Shown here: piece by piece, positions 61,470 to 64,000 of the stretch
Layout of the letters: each line of letters starts with the position of its first letter
Numbering within the stretch: the stretch's first letter is position 1
Assembly (NCBI GenBank): GCA_964553795.1
Contig: CAZKMR010000011.1
Location: forward strand, 10,785 to 74,784
Direction: 5' to 3'
Source of the DNA: JADLHS01 sp964553795
Lineage (GTDB): Bacteria; Verrucomicrobiota; Verrucomicrobiia; Limisphaerales; JADLHS01
Length of the DNA: 64,000 nt
Position numbers and translations under genes: made by a program
The notes under the pieces: generated by a model
What the model was told of the DNA's origin: nothing
The model's input: only the letters and a program-made list of their open reading frames with translations
Databases searched by the model: none

Positions 61470-62251
61470 TAGCGAAGGAGGTTGTTGCTCAGTTGCATCA
61501 TCTCGTCCGCAGCCTGCACGGCCTTGGAGTTCACTTCGTAGGCGCGTTGCGCCAAAATCAGATTCACCATTTCCTCGACCACTTTCACGTTCGACATTTC
61601 GAGGAAACCTTGTTGCAGCGTGCCAAACCCGTTTTCGCCGGGAATGCCCGCTTCCGCCGTGCCGGATGCTTCCGTCTCGACGTATAAATTGCGCCCGACG
61701 GGTTTCAATCCCGACGGATTCACAAAGCGCGACAACTGCACATTGAACGTCGTGGTGCCGGAAGAACCCGAGATCGTCACCTGACCGCTGCTGGCAATCG
61801 TGATGTCGGTCGTGCCGGCGGGAATCGGACCGAATCCGCCTTGCAACACCAGGCCGTCGTTTGTCACCACGCGACCGTCCTTGTCCACTTTCAACGCGCC
61901 ATCGCGCGTGTAAGCGCGGCTGCCGTCCGGCATTTGCACTTCAAAGAAACCATCGCCTTGAATCGCCACGTCCAGTTGCGCATCCGTCTTGGTGACTTCG
62001 CCCGTGGTGAAAATTTTGGAGGTCGAAACCAGGCGCGAGCCGTGCCCGATGTCCACGCCCGTGGGCACTTGATTGCCGCCGCCGGCATCCGCGCCCGCCG
62101 CGCGGGATGACGAGTACAGCAAATCCTGGAACTCGGCCTTGTTCTTTTTGAAACCCGTGGTGCTGACGTTGGCCAGGTTGTTGGCAATGACGTCGAGATT
62201 CGTCTGTTGGGACTGCATCCCGGCCGCGGAAGAATAAAGGGCGCGTAACAT
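61469..62251 (-). CDS. flgG: Flagellar distal rod protein FlgG
   Basis: FlgG builds the distal rod. The 260-residue protein begins MLRALYSSAAGMQSQQTNLD then VIANNLANVSTTGFKKNKAEFQD and ends with VEEMVNLILAQRAYEVNSKAVQAAD, the classical N- and C-terminal rod motifs, plus the internal FEVQMPDGSRAYTRDGA segment. Length is standard. It follows flgF by nine bases. Confidence 0.97.
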   Translation of the reverse strand: MLRALYSSAAGMQSQQTNLDVIANNLANVSTTGFKKNKAEFQDLLYSSSRAAGADAGGGNQVPTGVDIGHGSRLVSTSKIFTTGEVTKTDAQLDVAIQGDGFFEVQMPDGSRAYTRDGALKVDKDGRVVTNDGLVLQGGFGPIPAGTTDITIASSGQVTISGSSGTTTFNVQLSRFVNPSGLKPVGRNLYVETEASGTAEAGIPGENGFGTLQQGFLEMSNVKVVEEMVNLILAQRAYEVNSKAVQAADEMMQLSNNLLR

Positions 62252-62260
62252 GGCTTAAAA

Positions 62261-63007
62261 TCAGTTCGGGTTGCCGAGTTCGGAAATCGTGCGACCCAGC
62301 CGCTCGTTGTGAATTTGCATCGTGCGCTGATTCGCTTCGAAACCGCGCATCACGCCGACGAGATTCGCCATCTCGAGCACGGCGGAAACATTCGAGCTTT
62401 CAAGGAAACCCTGGCGCAACGTCGTTTCCGGCACTTCCACCGCCTGGAGCGCGGGATTATCCGCGGCATACAAGCCGCCGTTGAGCTGCGTGAGCAGTTG
62501 CGGTTGTTGGAAATCGGCCAGCTTCAATTTACCGCGCACTTCGGCGCCCTGCGTCACTTCGCCCGTTGGGGAAATCGTGATTTCGCCGCCGAGATTCGGA
62601 TCAATCTGAATCGGGCCGGCTTCCCCCAGCACCAGATAGCCTTGCTTGGTGGTCAGTTGGCCGGACGCGTTCAGATGAAATTCGCCGTCGCGCGTGTAAG
62701 CCGTCGCGCCGTTCGGCATTTGCACATTGAAAAAGCCGCGCCCATCAATGGCCACATCCGTCGCCACGCCGGTAGGACGGACTTGGCCCTGGGAAAAATT
62801 GAGTGCCGTTGCGAAGCGCGGCAGCGTGAACTGCACTTGTGCATCGGGATTGGCCTGCGACATCACGCCGGCCTGAATGGCGTCAAAACTCAAGTCCTGG
62901 CGCTTGAATCCGGGGATATTGGCCGCCGCCAGGTTCTCCGAAATCGCTTCCTGCCAGCGCGCATTGGCATTCATCGCGGCGGCAGCTTGATACAGACTCA
63001 CGTTCAC
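62261..63007 (-). CDS. flgF: Flagellar proximal rod protein FlgF-like
   Basis: The 248-residue hook-basal-body protein starts MNVSLYQAAAAMNANARWQEA, has AAANIPGFKRQDLSF, GFFNVQMPNGATAYTRDGEF and the C-terminal LEMANLVGVMRGFEANQRTMQ. Its position before flgG supports FlgF, though assignment between FlgF and other rod proteins rests on order. A sigma54-like promoter lies immediately upstream. flgB, flgC, flgD and flgE are not in the window. Confidence 0.9.
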   Translation of the reverse strand: MNVSLYQAAAAMNANARWQEAISENLAAANIPGFKRQDLSFDAIQAGVMSQANPDAQVQFTLPRFATALNFSQGQVRPTGVATDVAIDGRGFFNVQMPNGATAYTRDGEFHLNASGQLTTKQGYLVLGEAGPIQIDPNLGGEITISPTGEVTQGAEVRGKLKLADFQQPQLLTQLNGGLYAADNPALQAVEVPETTLRQGFLESSNVSAVLEMANLVGVMRGFEANQRTMQIHNERLGRTISELGNPN

Positions 63008-63018
63008 GCCCGAATGCC

Positions 63019-63035
63019 AAGCAGTGTCAGTGCCA
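63019..63035 (-). promoter_or_regulatory. Candidate sigma54 promoter before flgF
   Basis: On the minus strand TGGCACTGACACTGCT matches the -24/-12 consensus with GG and GC at exact spacing and one mismatch in the TTGC part. The predicted start is about 63009, only about two bases before the flgF ATG, so the transcript would be almost leaderless; that weakens the call. Confidence 0.45.
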
Positions 63036-63156
63036 CGCGCGAAAACCCGGCATTTTAAGGGGTTTTTGCCAAAGCCCTTCCGGCCCCGGGGAAAAATCTG
63101 CCGCCCTCCCTCTCAGTAAGTTGAAATTTATTCCTCCCCGAAAACGCGCCATCGCG

Positions 63157-63807
63157 TCACTGCTGCGCCGGCTTCGGTCGCCTGAGAATGTCGATAGCCG
63201 TCAGGGCCGCCGCATTTCGATTCTCAATACCCACCTTCTCGAAGACCCGGGCCAGATGGACCTTCACCGTGTTTTCTGCGCACCCGAGAATGGCAGCAAT
63301 CTCAGCGTTCGATTTACCTTGGGCCACCCACAGCAACACCTCCGCCTCGCGCGGCGTCAGCCCCAGGGCCTCGAGTGGCTTGGCTGATTCAAAGTTTGGC
63401 TGGAGTTCCACCTTCGCCATAGCGGCCTGTTCCTTCTCGCCATGTCGTTCGAGCCGGGCCTTGATCGCGCCGAGCACGTCCTCGGCGCTCGCCGGTTTGG
63501 TCAAATAATCATCCGCCCCCAGGTTCATGCCGGTGCGCAGATCCTTTTTATCCCCTTTGGCCGTGAGAAAAATAAAGGGGATGGAAACCGTCTTTGCGTC
63601 GGCGCGCAACGCCTCCAGCACACCGTAGCCATCCAGTTTCGGCATTGAGACATCGCAAAGAATGACGTCGGGAATCTCCTTCTTGGCCAACTCGATCCCG
63701 GCCTGCCCGTGCGCCGCCGCCAGCGGTTGGAAGCCTTCCATTTCGAGCATCAACACGAGGTTGTCGCGCGTCTCGGCTTCATCTTCGATGACGAGAATTT
63801 TTTTCAT
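63157..63807 (-). CDS. NarL/LuxR-type response regulator
   Basis: The 216-residue protein has a receiver domain (E8, D9, phosphoacceptor D52 in VILCDVSMPKLDG, T84-like LTAKGD, K near LTKPAS) and a LuxR-type helix-turn-helix from about residue 150 (LTPREAEVLLWVAQGKSNAEIA, then NTVKVHLARVFEKV). ATG 63807 overlaps the histidine kinase stop by four bases and gives the standard MKKILVIEDE start. It lies 150 bases before flgF on the same strand; targets are unknown. Confidence 0.93.
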   Translation of the reverse strand: MKKILVIEDEAETRDNLVLMLEMEGFQPLAAAHGQAGIELAKKEIPDVILCDVSMPKLDGYGVLEALRADAKTVSIPFIFLTAKGDKKDLRTGMNLGADDYLTKPASAEDVLGAIKARLERHGEKEQAAMAKVELQPNFESAKPLEALGLTPREAEVLLWVAQGKSNAEIAAILGCAENTVKVHLARVFEKVGIENRNAAALTAIDILRRPKPAQQ

Positions 63808-64000
63808 AAGGTGGAATTGGGTTCGGCGGCTGAGGGGAACAGTGGCAAAATGACAATGAATGTGGTGCCTCGACCTTCGGCGCTCTCGAACTTGATCTCC
63901 CCGCCGTGCAACTCGACACAACGCTGCACGATGAGCAACCCGAGTCCAGTGCCGGGAATCTGTTCGACGTTGCTGCCGCGATGAAACGCCTGAAACAATC
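63804..64000 (-). CDS. Sensor histidine kinase, C-terminal end only
   Basis: The frame is open at the right edge of the window. The visible 65 residues are the end of a HATPase domain: FHRGSN, GTGLGLLIVQRCVELHGGEI with the G2 box, and GRGTTFIVILPL. The stop overlaps the ATG of the response regulator (ATGA), so the two form a translationally coupled two-component pair. Sensor domains are outside the window. Confidence 0.9.
   Translation of the reverse strand, partial: LFQAFHRGSNVEQIPGTGLGLLIVQRCVELHGGEIKFESAEGRGTTFIVILPLFPSAAEPNSTL

Overview
The window looks like chromosomal DNA from a member of the Verrucomicrobiota, most likely the Pedosphaera/Limisphaera-like lineage. This is inferred from gene content, not from an rRNA gene. 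Pointers are zinc-ribbon Ser/Thr kinases carrying glycine/alanine decapeptide repeats, a GldA/F/G-like ABC cluster with DUF4340 and AsmA-like partners, futalosine-pathway menaquinone synthesis (mqnE), a proteobacteria-unlike EF-P tip, secreted Ig-domain proteins and many small palindromic repeats. The DNA is GC-rich throughout except around 47.2-48.4 kb. No tRNA, rRNA, CRISPR array or transposase gene was seen.

Layout. 1-6.1 kb: a giant membrane Ser/Thr kinase that leaves the left edge without a stop. 6.2-9.7 kb: efp, infC, a lipoprotein and a DUF2851 protein. 9.8-19.3 kb: an HtrA protease followed by a tight forward run of an ABC ATPase, permease, GldG-like, DUF4340 and AsmA-like genes, probably one envelope operon. 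19.3-30.3 kb: housekeeping and unknown genes (recA, HAD phosphatase, rpiB, DUF1801, GH5 glycosidase, tig-ribH-uvrC). 30.5-36.4 kb: a secreted Ig/nuclease-like protein, a soluble kinase, and an overlapping operon lepB-hypothetical-alkA-DMT permease. 36.4-40.1 kb: a reverse operon ending in an NtrC-type sigma54 activator. 40.4-46.8 kb: HDOD protein, a membrane protein with a possible NlpC/P60-like end, mdh, a lipoprotein, and a second repeat-bearing kinase. 46.8-50.5 kb: an accessory island with inverted repeats, an AT-richer orphan gene, a duplicated mqnE 3' end and a DUF5615/DUF433 toxin-antitoxin pair next to intact mqnE. 50.6-55 kb: PadR regulator and membrane partner, an ECF sigma factor fused to the same repeat module as the two kinases, and a second signal peptidase I. 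55.2-64 kb: a reverse flagellar operon flgF-G-A-H-I-J-N-K-L with a clear terminator, preceded by a two-component pair that runs off the right edge.

How it fits together. The flagellar operon builds the rod, rings and hook-filament junction; a sigma54-like promoter in front of flgF and an NtrC-type activator at 36.4 kb suggest class-specific control. The two large kinases and the sigma factor share one unnamed membrane module, which suggests a common sensing or anchoring device used by different signalling outputs. Three kinds of palindromic repeat are present, and two of them sit in frame inside coding genes.
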